Shown here piece after piece: positions 56,619 through 64,000 of a DNA stretch of 64,000 nt. Numbering within the stretch: position 1 is the first letter of the stretch; each line of letters opens with the position of its first letter. Source of the DNA: Paracoccaceae bacterium (GTDB lineage: Bacteria > Pseudomonadota > Alphaproteobacteria > Rhodobacterales > Rhodobacteraceae); the NCBI GenBank assembly GCA_902543185.1, contig CACBXB010000001.1, forward strand, positions 124,001-188,000, given 5' to 3'. The notes below the pieces were generated by a model. That model saw only the letters and a program-made list of their open reading frames with translations, was not told the DNA's origin and did no database searches. The position numbers and the translations under genes were made by a program.

Positions 56619-58022
56619 CTAACTATAGTTTTCTTGAACCTCTACTATCGCATCTTCTAGGATATCAAACATATCATCTATCTCGCTTTGCGTAATGATA
56701 AGTGGTGGCGAAAATACACACATGTTAATTATTGGCCTAACCAGTAGCCCGCGTTTCTCGCAAGCTCCATCCATCATTTGACCAAATTCGGTATCTATCT
56801 TAAGTCGAGCTTCTTCCGATGAGTTTTTAGAGCCTAAACCCTCCAAGCATCCAAGAAGTCCTACTCCCCGAGCATCTCCTATTATATCATATTTTTTGCC
56901 TAAATCTCGTAGTCTGTTTTGAAAATGTGGTGATATCTTCCGCACATGTTCTAAAATTCCGTCTCTTGACATTATGTCTATATTAGTGAGAGCGGCCTTG
57001 GCTGCAACTGGGTGACATGAATATGTATAGCCATTTGTAAAGGGTTGAGAACCGTCTTTATTTTTTATGTTATCAATAAGGCGTTCTGAGATTATGGCTG
57101 CGCCCATAGGTAGGTAGCCTGAAGTTAATCCTTTTGCGCAAGTGATAATATCTGGTTGAATACCAAAAATTTCTTTTGATGCAAACCAATGACCCAAGCG
57201 GCCAAAACCTGTGACTGTTTCATCCGAAATGTAAACAATATCGTACTTTTTACATAACTCAAGCGAGCGTTGGTGGTAACCTGGAGGTGGGACGATTACT
57301 CCTCCTGAAGCCAGGATCGGTTCGGCGATGAAGCATCCAATTTGATCAGGTCCAATGGATAAAATTTTTTCTTCCATCTCTGATATTTTCGCATTACACC
57401 ATTCCTCCACCGATGTACCAATTGGACGCATATATGGATTAATGTTGGGTAGCATAATTGCAAGATCGTGATGAGTATCCATGTATCGCCGATCATGCTC
57501 TCGGCCTGTTCCTGATACTGTCGCTGCCAGATAAGACGATCCGTGGTAACCTTTTTCCCTACATAATATTTTCTTTTTATCAGGTTTGCCTATAACGTTA
57601 TTTCGATATTGAACAAATCTTAAAGCTGTGTCCACAGCGTCAGAGCCCCCATTTGAAAAAAAGACACGGTTCAGGTCACCGGGCGTTTTTTCCGTTATAA
57701 CTTTAGCTAACATTGCTGCGGGTTCGTTGGTAGTAAACCATGGACTTGAATATGTCATATTCATAATCTGTTCAGAAATAGCATCTGCCATTTCTTTTCG
57801 CCCATATCCTATATTAACGCACCACATGCCACCTGGACCGTCAATTAACTTATTTCCGTGCGCGTCATAAAGATATATACCATCGGCTCTTGAGACCTGC
57901 GTCATGTCAAAGCCATCTTCTGAGAATTCACTCCACGGGTGGATCAGATGTTTCTGATCCCAGTATTGTACTTGCTCTGGGGTAATGGTGTCATTTTTAC
58001 CATCAAAATTTTGTGAAGTCAT
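56619..58022 (-). CDS. class III (omega) aminotransferase
   Basis: This 467-residue PLP-dependent class III aminotransferase is in the family of omega-amino-acid:pyruvate and taurine:pyruvate aminotransferases. It begins with KHLIHPWSEF and has GGMWCVNIGYGRKEMADA, SNGGSDAVDTALRFVQ, EKGYHGSSY, the Asp of ISDETVTGFGRLG, and the Schiff-base Lys in CAKGLTSGYLPMGA. Substrate cannot be decided from sequence. It is divergent, across 118 bp, from a paralogous aminotransferase with clear sequence kinship. Confidence 0.87.
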   Translation of the reverse strand: MTSQNFDGKNDTITPEQVQYWDQKHLIHPWSEFSEDGFDMTQVSRADGIYLYDAHGNKLIDGPGGMWCVNIGYGRKEMADAISEQIMNMTYSSPWFTTNEPAAMLAKVITEKTPGDLNRVFFSNGGSDAVDTALRFVQYRNNVIGKPDKKKILCREKGYHGSSYLAATVSGTGREHDRRYMDTHHDLAIMLPNINPYMRPIGTSVEEWCNAKISEMEEKILSIGPDQIGCFIAEPILASGGVIVPPPGYHQRSLELCKKYDIVYISDETVTGFGRLGHWFASKEIFGIQPDIITCAKGLTSGYLPMGAAIISERLIDNIKNKDGSQPFTNGYTYSCHPVAAKAALTNIDIMSRDGILEHVRKISPHFQNRLRDLGKKYDIIGDARGVGLLGCLEGLGSKNSSEEARLKIDTEFGQMMDGACEKRGLLVRPIINMCVFSPPLIITQSEIDDMFDILEDAIVEVQENYS

Positions 58023-58140
58023 CTACCACTTCTTTATTGTTTTATGAATTTTTACAATTACAGTCAGTAAAAGCTCTGTCAATGCTACTTAAAAGAAGTT
58101 TCTTTACAAAATCTACATTAAAAGCTTATGAGGCAACCTT

Positions 58141-59529
58141 ATGAATTTACTATCAAATAAGTTTCCAACTAAAGAACTTCAAATGCGTGATGCTGCTCAC
58201 CATATGCACCCATTCACAGCACAAGCAGAATTGGGTGAAAAAGGCGCGCGTGTAATAACGCGTGCTAATGGTGTTTTTGTATACGACTCAGAAGGAGAAG
58301 AAATACTAGATGCCATGGCTGGTTTATGGTGTGTGAATATAGGGTATGGGCGTCATGAACTTGCGGAAGTAGCTGCGCGTCAGATGAAAGAGCTATCATA
58401 TTACAATACATTTTTTCAAACGACACATGTACCAGCTATAGAGTTGGCCGAAAAGTTGGCTGAATTGGCTCCCTTTGATTTAAACCATGTATTTTTTGCC
58501 AGTTCAGGGTCTGAGGCCAATGATACTAATATAAGGTTGGTTCGGCATTACTGGGCTTTGAAAGGTAAGCCAAATAAATCAATTATTATTAGTCGAAAGA
58601 ATGCTTATCATGGTTCAAGTGTTGGCTCTGGATCATTGGGAGGCATGTCGGCAATGCATGATCAGGGTGGCATGCCAATACCTGACATACATCATATCAA
58701 CCAACCTAATTGGTGGTCTGAAGGTGGTGAATTATCCCCAGAAGATTTTGGTTTGGCTTGCGCCCGAGAACTGGAAGAAAAAGTTAAATCTTTGGGTGTA
58801 GATCATGTGGCTGCCTTCATAGCTGAACCTGTTCAAGGTGCTGGAGGTGTAATTGTTGCCCCGGATTCTTATTGGCCGGAAGTCCAACGCATTTGCGATC
58901 ATTATGGAATACTTTTGATTGCAGATGAAGTAATCTGTGGATTTGGGCGAACGGGTAATTGGTTTGGAAGTCAAACCTTAAACATAAAACCTGATATTAT
59001 GACAATAGCCAAGGGTTTAAGCAGTGGGTATCAACCCATTGGCGGTTCAATAGTATCTGATGAAATTGAAAGTGTAATTGCCAGGGATGAATTTAATCAT
59101 GGTTACACTTATTCAAGCCATCCTGTGGCAGCAGCTGTAGCGCTTGAAAATCTACGTATTATTGAGGACGAAAACATAATTGGGCATGTAAAAAATGATG
59201 TTGCACCATATTTGAGAAAAGAATGGGAGGGCTTATGCACGCACCCACTTGTTGGGGAAGCAAAAATAGTAGGTATGATGGGTTCTATAGCATTAACACC
59301 AAATAAAGAAAAACGTTCCCCATTTAAATCAGATGCCGGTAAAGTTGGATATATTTGCAGAGAAAGATGCTTTGCAAACAATCTTATAATGCGGCACGTT
59401 GGCGACCGAATGATTATTTCACCTCCACTAATAATCACAAAATCGGAAATTGATATACTGATCAAGCGAGCGAAAAAAGCTTTAGATGAGACATTTGAAA
59501 AATTAATGAACGAAGGCTTAATTTCTTGA
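58141..59529 (+). CDS. class III aminotransferase, SpuC-like (putrescine:pyruvate type)
   Basis: This 462-residue PLP aminotransferase closely resembles, from memory, Pseudomonas SpuC and related polyamine/omega-amine:pyruvate enzymes. Matching blocks include MAGLWCVNIGYGRHELAE, FFQTTHVPAIELAEKLA, ASSGSEANDTNIRLVRHYW, EPVQGAGGVIVAPDSYWP, ADEVICGFGRTGNWFGSQ and the Schiff-base Lys in IAKGLSSGYQPIGG. GAGG lies 7 nt upstream of ATG. The stop overlaps the HDAC-family ATG (ATGA), pointing to a joint role. Taurine or beta-alanine remain possible substrates. Confidence 0.85.
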   Translation: MNLLSNKFPTKELQMRDAAHHMHPFTAQAELGEKGARVITRANGVFVYDSEGEEILDAMAGLWCVNIGYGRHELAEVAARQMKELSYYNTFFQTTHVPAIELAEKLAELAPFDLNHVFFASSGSEANDTNIRLVRHYWALKGKPNKSIIISRKNAYHGSSVGSGSLGGMSAMHDQGGMPIPDIHHINQPNWWSEGGELSPEDFGLACARELEEKVKSLGVDHVAAFIAEPVQGAGGVIVAPDSYWPEVQRICDHYGILLIADEVICGFGRTGNWFGSQTLNIKPDIMTIAKGLSSGYQPIGGSIVSDEIESVIARDEFNHGYTYSSHPVAAAVALENLRIIEDENIIGHVKNDVAPYLRKEWEGLCTHPLVGEAKIVGMMGSIALTPNKEKRSPFKSDAGKVGYICRERCFANNLIMRHVGDRMIISPPLIITKSEIDILIKRAKKALDETFEKLMNEGLIS

Positions 59530-60452
59530 TGAAGAAAACAGCACTTGTAACGCACGAAGAGTGTCTGCAACATGTGACGCCACCAGGTCATCCAGAACAA
59601 GTAGCCAGGTTGGAATATATTTTAGAGGCATTAAAAGATATTAACTTATTGCGGGTTAGTGCACCTATGGCAGCAGATGATGACATTCTCAGAATTCATT
59701 CTCGCGAGCATATCAATTACTTGCAAGATTCAGTACCTGAAAATGGGTTTAAATCCTTGGATGGCGATACCCATATTTCTTCTGGCTCTCTGACTGCTGC
59801 CTACCGGGCTGCTGGGGGCGTTTTACGTGCTGTAGATTTAGTTTTATCTGGCGAAGCCAAAAATGCTTTTGTTGCTGTCAGGCCGCCGGGTCACCATGCT
59901 GAAACACAAAAGGCTATGGGTTTTTGTCTGTTTGGAAACATTGCTCTTGGAGTAAAGCATGCGCTTGATTTTCACGGTTTAAAAAAAGTCGCAGTCATCG
60001 ATTTTGATGTCCACCATGGGAATGGAACCCAGGAGATACTATGGGATGAAAGCCGTTGCTTAACTTTTACTTCCCAGCAAATACCCCTTTGGCCAGGAAC
60101 TGGGACAGAGGAAGAGCAGGGTAGTTACAACAATATTGTTAATATACCTTTACCACCGAGAAGTACTGGTGCACTTATGCGTCAAAAATACGAAGGACTA
60201 GTTTTTCCACTATTGCGAAAATTTGCGCCCGATCTGATATTAATATCGGCGGGTTTTGACGCGCATAAAGCAGATCCTCTCGCAGAACTAAATTGGTCGA
60301 CGGCAGATTTCTCTTGGTTGACGGAACGGCTCTGTAAAATTGCAGTAGAATGCTGCGAAGGACGACTGGTATCTACACTAGAGGGCGGTTATGATTTAGA
60401 AGCTTTGGCAGATTCTGTCAAAGCACATGTTATGAGATTATGTGAGGCCTGA
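59526..60452 (+). CDS. histone-deacetylase-family amidohydrolase
   Basis: This 308-residue zinc-dependent deacylase belongs to the HDAC/acetoin-utilisation/acetylpolyamine amidohydrolase superfamily. The catalytic features are present: the His-His pair in RPPGHHAET, zinc ligands in DFDVHHGNGTQ and the later Asp in SAGFDAHKADPLA, and GGYDLEAL near the C-terminus. It starts inside the stop of the SpuC-like gene and is followed one base later by xseB. Substrate is unknown; acetylated polyamine is an attractive guess from the neighbour. Confidence 0.9.
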   Translation: MMKKTALVTHEECLQHVTPPGHPEQVARLEYILEALKDINLLRVSAPMAADDDILRIHSREHINYLQDSVPENGFKSLDGDTHISSGSLTAAYRAAGGVLRAVDLVLSGEAKNAFVAVRPPGHHAETQKAMGFCLFGNIALGVKHALDFHGLKKVAVIDFDVHHGNGTQEILWDESRCLTFTSQQIPLWPGTGTEEEQGSYNNIVNIPLPPRSTGALMRQKYEGLVFPLLRKFAPDLILISAGFDAHKADPLAELNWSTADFSWLTERLCKIAVECCEGRLVSTLEGGYDLEALADSVKAHVMRLCEA

Positions 60453-60453
60453 T

Positions 60454-60696
60454 ATGAGTGATACACCTATTTCCGAAATGACTTTTGAACAGGCGATGAG
60501 TGAGCTTGAAAGAATTGTCACAGAGCTGGAAAGGGGGGACGTTCCTCTTGAAGATAGTATATCCCTTTATGAAAAAGGTGCAGAGTTAAAAAAACGATGT
60601 GAGACCAAGTTAAAAGAGGCTGAGCAAAAGGTTGCAGCTATAACTTTGGATGAAGATGGATCAGTGACAGGAACGAAGCCGCTAGAAGGACTTTGA
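60454..60696 (+). CDS. xseB: exodeoxyribonuclease VII small subunit
   Basis: XseB is the small subunit of exonuclease VII, which digests single-stranded DNA. The 80-residue helical protein shows the standard MTFEQAMSELERIVTELERG and PLEDSISLYEKGAELKKRCE. ATG 60454 follows the HDAC stop by one base with GAGG upstream; an in-frame start at 60442 would overlap the HDAC gene. The large subunit XseA is not in the window. Confidence 0.95.
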   Translation: MSDTPISEMTFEQAMSELERIVTELERGDVPLEDSISLYEKGAELKKRCETKLKEAEQKVAAITLDEDGSVTGTKPLEGL

Positions 60697-61553
60697 TGTT
60701 TAGAAATCGCCTAGATTTTTCTGCTGAAATTGTAGAAAAAACAATAATTAATTATCTGAAAGACTTTGGTGAAATTGAAATAGTTGATGCGATGCGATAC
60801 TCGCTTCAAGGCGGTAAAAAACTTAGAGCATTTTTTGTGCTAGAAAGTTCTTCTCTATTTGAAATAGATCCAGGTTTAGCTAAATGGCCAGCATCGGGCA
60901 TCGAGGCTATGCATACATACTCGTTAGTCCACGATGATTTGCCAGCTATGGATAACGATGACTTGCGGCGTGGACGTCCAACCGTGCATAAAAAATGGGA
61001 TGTAGCGACAGCAATTTTAGTTGGAGACGCCTTACAAGCTTTATCTTTTGAGCTGACACTAAACAATGTTGTGCCTAATTCAAATAAGCTTGCCTACAAT
61101 TTAGCCAAAGCTTCAGGTGCGAAGGGTATGGTAATGGGACAAGCTTTAGATATTTCTGCTGAAAAATCTACTGCTGCATTAAGTTTGGATAATATTGTAA
61201 AGTTGCAACAAGCTAAAACAGGTGCACTTATTCTATGGGCCATAACTGCAGGTGCGCATATGGCAGGTGAAGATGTGAGACCGCTAGAAAATTATGCTAA
61301 AGCTGTAGGTTTAGCTTTTCAAATAGCTGATGACTTGTTGGATGCAACTGGAAACCAAATCAAAGCAGGAAAAAAACTGATGAAAGATGCATCAGCAAAT
61401 AAAGCGACATTTGTGTCATTATTAGGTGTTGATGGTGCTCAGAAAAAGGCTCGAGATTTAATCGATGAAGCGTGTGAGTCAGTCGCAATTTATGGGCAGC
61501 GATCGCAGGTCTTGAAACAAGCAGCTGAATTCGTTATTTTGCGAGACTATTAG
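60696..61553 (+). CDS. ispA: farnesyl diphosphate synthase
   Basis: IspA condenses isopentenyl and dimethylallyl diphosphate to farnesyl diphosphate for quinone and lipid-carrier synthesis. The 285-residue enzyme has the first Asp-rich motif in HDDLPAMDNDDLRRGRPT and the second in QIADDLLDATGN. GGKKLRAFF near the N-terminus contributes Lys and Arg for IPP binding. ATG 60696 shares its A with the xseB stop (TGATG), so translation is coupled. Confidence 0.96.
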   Translation: MFRNRLDFSAEIVEKTIINYLKDFGEIEIVDAMRYSLQGGKKLRAFFVLESSSLFEIDPGLAKWPASGIEAMHTYSLVHDDLPAMDNDDLRRGRPTVHKKWDVATAILVGDALQALSFELTLNNVVPNSNKLAYNLAKASGAKGMVMGQALDISAEKSTAALSLDNIVKLQQAKTGALILWAITAGAHMAGEDVRPLENYAKAVGLAFQIADDLLDATGNQIKAGKKLMKDASANKATFVSLLGVDGAQKKARDLIDEACESVAIYGQRSQVLKQAAEFVILRDY

Positions 61554-61567
61554 TTTGAAAGTTAAAC

Positions 61568-63496
61568 ATGTCTAATAATTCTTCCACACCATTTCTTGAT
61601 AAGATTAGCTCGCCTTACGATTTGAAGTTATTTTCCGATGAACAACTTTTTCAAGTAGCAAGCGAGTTGAGGCAAGAAACTATTTCTGCTGTTTCAGAAA
61701 CTGGGGGGCATTTAGGTGCCGGTCTTGGGGTTGTTGAGCTGACAGTAGCATTGCATGCTGTGTTCGATGCGCCAAAAGACAAGATAATATGGGATGTTTC
61801 CCATCAAAGTTACCCACATAAAATTTTAACTGGAAGACGAAATCGCATTCGAACCCTTCGACAAAAAGATGGATTGAGCGGTTTTACAAAAAGATCTGAA
61901 AGTGAATATGATCCTTTTGGTGCTGCACATTCTTCAACTTCAATTTCCGCTGCTTTGGGTTTTGCAACTGCTCGAGACTTGGGAGGTTCATGTGAAACCG
62001 GTTTAGGTGAAACGATCGCAGTGATCGGTGATGGATCTATGAGTGCAGGAATGGCCTATGAGGCTATGAATAATGCTGGTCATTTGAAAAAACGACTAAT
62101 AGTAATTTTGAATGATAATGAAATGTCTATTGCACCGCCTGTTGGAGCTTTGTCTTCATATCTTTCTCAGCTTTATGCAGAAGAACCTTTCCAAGATTTT
62201 CGACAAATAGCGAAAGGAGCTATAGGTTTTTTACCCGAACCCTTTAAAGAAGGGGCTAAAAGAGCAAAGCGTTTGTTGAAGTCAATGGCTGTAGGAAACA
62301 CCATTTTCGAAGCTTTAGGATTTTCATATCTTGGACCAATCGATGGTCACGATTTAAATCAGTTATTGCCTATTTTTCGGACAGTTCAAAAAAGATTAGA
62401 CGGTCCCCTTTTATTGCACGTCGTCACCAAAAAAGGAAAAGGTTATATGCCTGCCGAAACCGCTAGGGATAGAGGTCACGCTACTGGAAAATTTGATGTG
62501 CTAACTGGAAAGCAGAAAGCTAGCAAGTCAAATGCACCCAGCTACACTAAGGTATTTGCTGATAGTTTGTTAAATCAAGCGACCCACGATACCAAAATAT
62601 GCGCTGTGACTGCGGCAATGCCAGATGGAACAGGACTGAACTTATTTGCAGATAGATATCCAAGTAGATGTTTTGATGTAGGAATAGCTGAACAACATGC
62701 TGTTACATTTTCAGCAGCTTTGGCTGCGGGTGGAATGAAGCCATTCTGTGCATTATACTCGACTTTTTTGCAAAGAGGTTATGATCAAATCGTTCATGAT
62801 GTTGCTTTGCAAAATCTACCAGTTAGGTTTGCAATCGATCGTGCGGGATTAGTTGGTGCGGATGGTCCAACTCATGCTGGTAGTTTTGACATAGCCTTCA
62901 TGGCTAACCTGCCTAATATGGTTGTTATGGCGGCAGCTGATGAGGCTGAGCTAGTGCATATGGTCGCAACTGCTGTAAACTACAATGATGGCCCAATCGC
63001 TTTTCGCTATCCTCGCGGGAATGGTGTGGGATGTGATTTACCATTAATTGGAAAGTCACTTGAAATTGGTAAAGGTAGAATTGTTACTACTGGAAATACA
63101 GTAGCTTTGCTCTCTTTTGGAACGAGACTTTCCGAAGTTTTAAAGGCATCTGAGATTTTAAAGTTAAAGGGTATCGAGCCAACAATAGTTGATGCTAGGT
63201 TTGCAAAACCTTTAGACGAGCAACTGATTATAAGTTTAGTAGAAAATCATGAAGCGATTATCACTATTGAAGAGGGTTCTATAGGTGGTTTCGGGAGCCA
63301 TGTTCAGCAGTTTTTGTTAAAAAATGGTGTATTTGATAAAGGTTTCAAATTCAGATCTATGGTTTTACCAGATTTTTTTATCGATCAGTCGAGCCCAGAG
63401 GATATGTACAAACAAGCAGGTCTGAATGCTAATAATATAGAAGATTTAGTACTCTCATTGCTTGGTCTTGAAACTTTCAAGCACGCAAATTTGTAA
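61568..63496 (+). CDS. dxs: 1-deoxy-D-xylulose-5-phosphate synthase
   Basis: Dxs condenses pyruvate and glyceraldehyde-3-phosphate, the entry and main control point of the MEP isoprenoid pathway. The 642-residue thiamine-diphosphate enzyme has [18 protein letters not shown], the thiamine-binding motif [33 protein letters not shown] and the C-terminal transketolase domain with [12 protein letters not shown]. It lies 14 bp after ispA and ends 5 bp before the convergent epimerase. Confidence 0.97.
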   Translation: MSNNSSTPFLDKISSPYDLKLFSDEQLFQVASELRQETISAVSETGGHLGAGLGVVELTVALHAVFDAPKDKIIWDVSHQSYPHKILTGRRNRIRTLRQKDGLSGFTKRSESEYDPFGAAHSSTSISAALGFATARDLGGSCETGLGETIAVIGDGSMSAGMAYEAMNNAGHLKKRLIVILNDNEMSIAPPVGALSSYLSQLYAEEPFQDFRQIAKGAIGFLPEPFKEGAKRAKRLLKSMAVGNTIFEALGFSYLGPIDGHDLNQLLPIFRTVQKRLDGPLLLHVVTKKGKGYMPAETARDRGHATGKFDVLTGKQKASKSNAPSYTKVFADSLLNQATHDTKICAVTAAMPDGTGLNLFADRYPSRCFDVGIAEQHAVTFSAALAAGGMKPFCALYSTFLQRGYDQIVHDVALQNLPVRFAIDRAGLVGADGPTHAGSFDIAFMANLPNMVVMAAADEAELVHMVATAVNYNDGPIAFRYPRGNGVGCDLPLIGKSLEIGKGRIVTTGNTVALLSFGTRLSEVLKASEILKLKGIEPTIVDARFAKPLDEQLIISLVENHEAIITIEEGSIGGFGSHVQQFLLKNGVFDKGFKFRSMVLPDFFIDQSSPEDMYKQAGLNANNIEDLVLSLLGLETFKHANL

Positions 63497-63501
63497 GAAT
63501 T

Positions 63502-64000
63502 TCAATAACCTTGATCCAAGAGACTTTCTAAGCCTACTTTGTAATCTGGGTAATTTAAATCAACGCCAAGCTCAGATTTAATCAATTGATTAGATACTCT
63601 TTTATTTTCAGAGTAAAAACTCCTAGCCATTTCCGAAAGATCAGCGTCTTCAAACCGAACTGTTGGTGGCTGATCAACACTTAAAAGCTTTGCTGCATAT
63701 GAAAGTACGTCTTGTGGTGGCGCTGGATTATCATCGCAGAGGTTATAGATCGAATATGGTTTCGGTTGTGAAATTGAAGCTAGAAGTGTCTGTACAATAT
63801 CGAGAATATGCATTCTGCTGAAGACCTGGCCAGCTTTGATGATCTTTACGGCTTTGCCTTGCAGAACTTTTTGAAATGGACTTCGATTTGGTCCGTAAAT
63901 GCCTCCCAATCTAAATATGTGAGAAGGCAAAAAATTATATTTGAGCCATTTTTTCTCGGCGTTTACTCTTGCAATTCCTCGGCTTGTTGAGGGTTTCAGA
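63502..64000 (-). CDS. NAD-dependent epimerase/dehydratase-like protein (partial)
   Basis: This is the C-terminal part of an extended short-chain dehydrogenase/reductase. Its N-terminal Rossmann half is beyond the right edge: the frame stays open to 64000 without a start I trust, and the apparent start at 63930 is an internal TTG. Readable blocks are STSRGIARVNAEKKWL, HIFRLGGIYGPNRSPF, RMHILDIVQTLLAS and YNLCDDNPAPPQDVL, typical of the YeeZ-like group of nucleoside-sugar epimerase relatives. The reaction is unknown. Confidence 0.82.
   Translation of the reverse strand, partial: LKPSTSRGIARVNAEKKWLKYNFLPSHIFRLGGIYGPNRSPFQKVLQGKAVKIIKAGQVFSRMHILDIVQTLLASISQPKPYSIYNLCDDNPAPPQDVLSYAAKLLSVDQPPTVRFEDADLSEMARSFYSENKRVSNQLIKSELGVDLNYPDYKVGLESLLDQGY

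Noticed and set aside
63502-63930. A complete short epimerase gene starting at 63930
   Set aside because: The start would be an internal TTG, and the frame stays open with family-like sequence up to the right edge, so this is a partial gene.

Overview
This 64 kb window is ordinary, densely packed chromosomal core from an AT-rich (by eye, well under 45% GC) alphaproteobacterium, most probably a marine member of the Rhodobacterales. The evidence is gene content and order: regB facing senC-regA-HD hydrolase-ahcY; rpsT-dnaA-dnaN-recF-gyrB next to crotonase-mutM and ubiE-ubiB; gshA-rsmE facing ubiA-ompA; pgsA-moaD-moaE; and HDAC-xseB-ispA-dxs. These are arrangements I know from Roseobacter/Rhodobacter chromosomes. 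The base composition suggests a streamlined low-GC lineage (HTCC2255-like), but the sequence alone does not prove the genus. I see no rRNA, tRNA, insertion sequence, prophage, CRISPR array or restriction system.

Layout. 1-3.3 kb: AddB (cut by the left edge) and TsaE. 3.4-8.2 kb: the RegB/SenC/RegA redox regulon core, an HD hydrolase and AhcY. 8.2-14.1 kb: GpsA and TsaD, divergent from HemD-Mic60-HemY and YggT. 14.2-19.9 kb: YaaA, a manganese pyrophosphatase, a HAD hydrolase, a MaoC hydratase, RibF, a YcgN-type Cys-cluster protein and threonine aldolase. 19.9-28.6 kb, minus strand: gyrB, recF, dnaN, dnaA, rpsT, crotonase and mutM, with the largest non-coding gap (315 bp) between dnaA and rpsT. 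28.7-36.4 kb: ubiE-ubiB, gshA, rsmE, ubiA, an OmpA-type envelope protein and a small coiled-coil membrane protein. 36.4-39.1 kb, minus: moaE, moaD, pgsA, aroQ, uppP. 39.3-50.1 kb, plus: gltD-gltB, mtgA, an FzlA-like GST, queG and a HyuA-family ATPase. 50.1-55.4 kb: trhO, serA, serC facing serB, and a rhodanese. 55.5-63.5 kb: msrB-msrA, two divergent class III aminotransferases, HDAC-xseB-ispA-dxs. The right end holds a partial epimerase.

How the genes work together. RegBA/SenC is the redox-sensing switch that in relatives controls respiration and related pathways. UbiA, UbiE, UbiB, IspA and Dxs supply ubiquinone, whose redox state RegB reads. HemD, HemY and Mic60 link tetrapyrrole synthesis with inner-membrane architecture. 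SerC, SerA and SerB give the complete phosphorylated serine pathway in one divergent locus. GltBD provides nitrogen assimilation. TsaD, TsaE, QueG and TrhO modify tRNA. UppP, MtgA and FzlA act in cell-wall synthesis and constriction.

I found no convincing undescribed system. The signals most worth a second look are a perfect 20-bp palindrome and a GANTC cluster upstream of dnaA, a structured leader upstream of serC, an aminotransferase gene translationally coupled to an HDAC-family deacylase, and three conserved neighbours that appear to be missing here (hemC, and amgK/murU).
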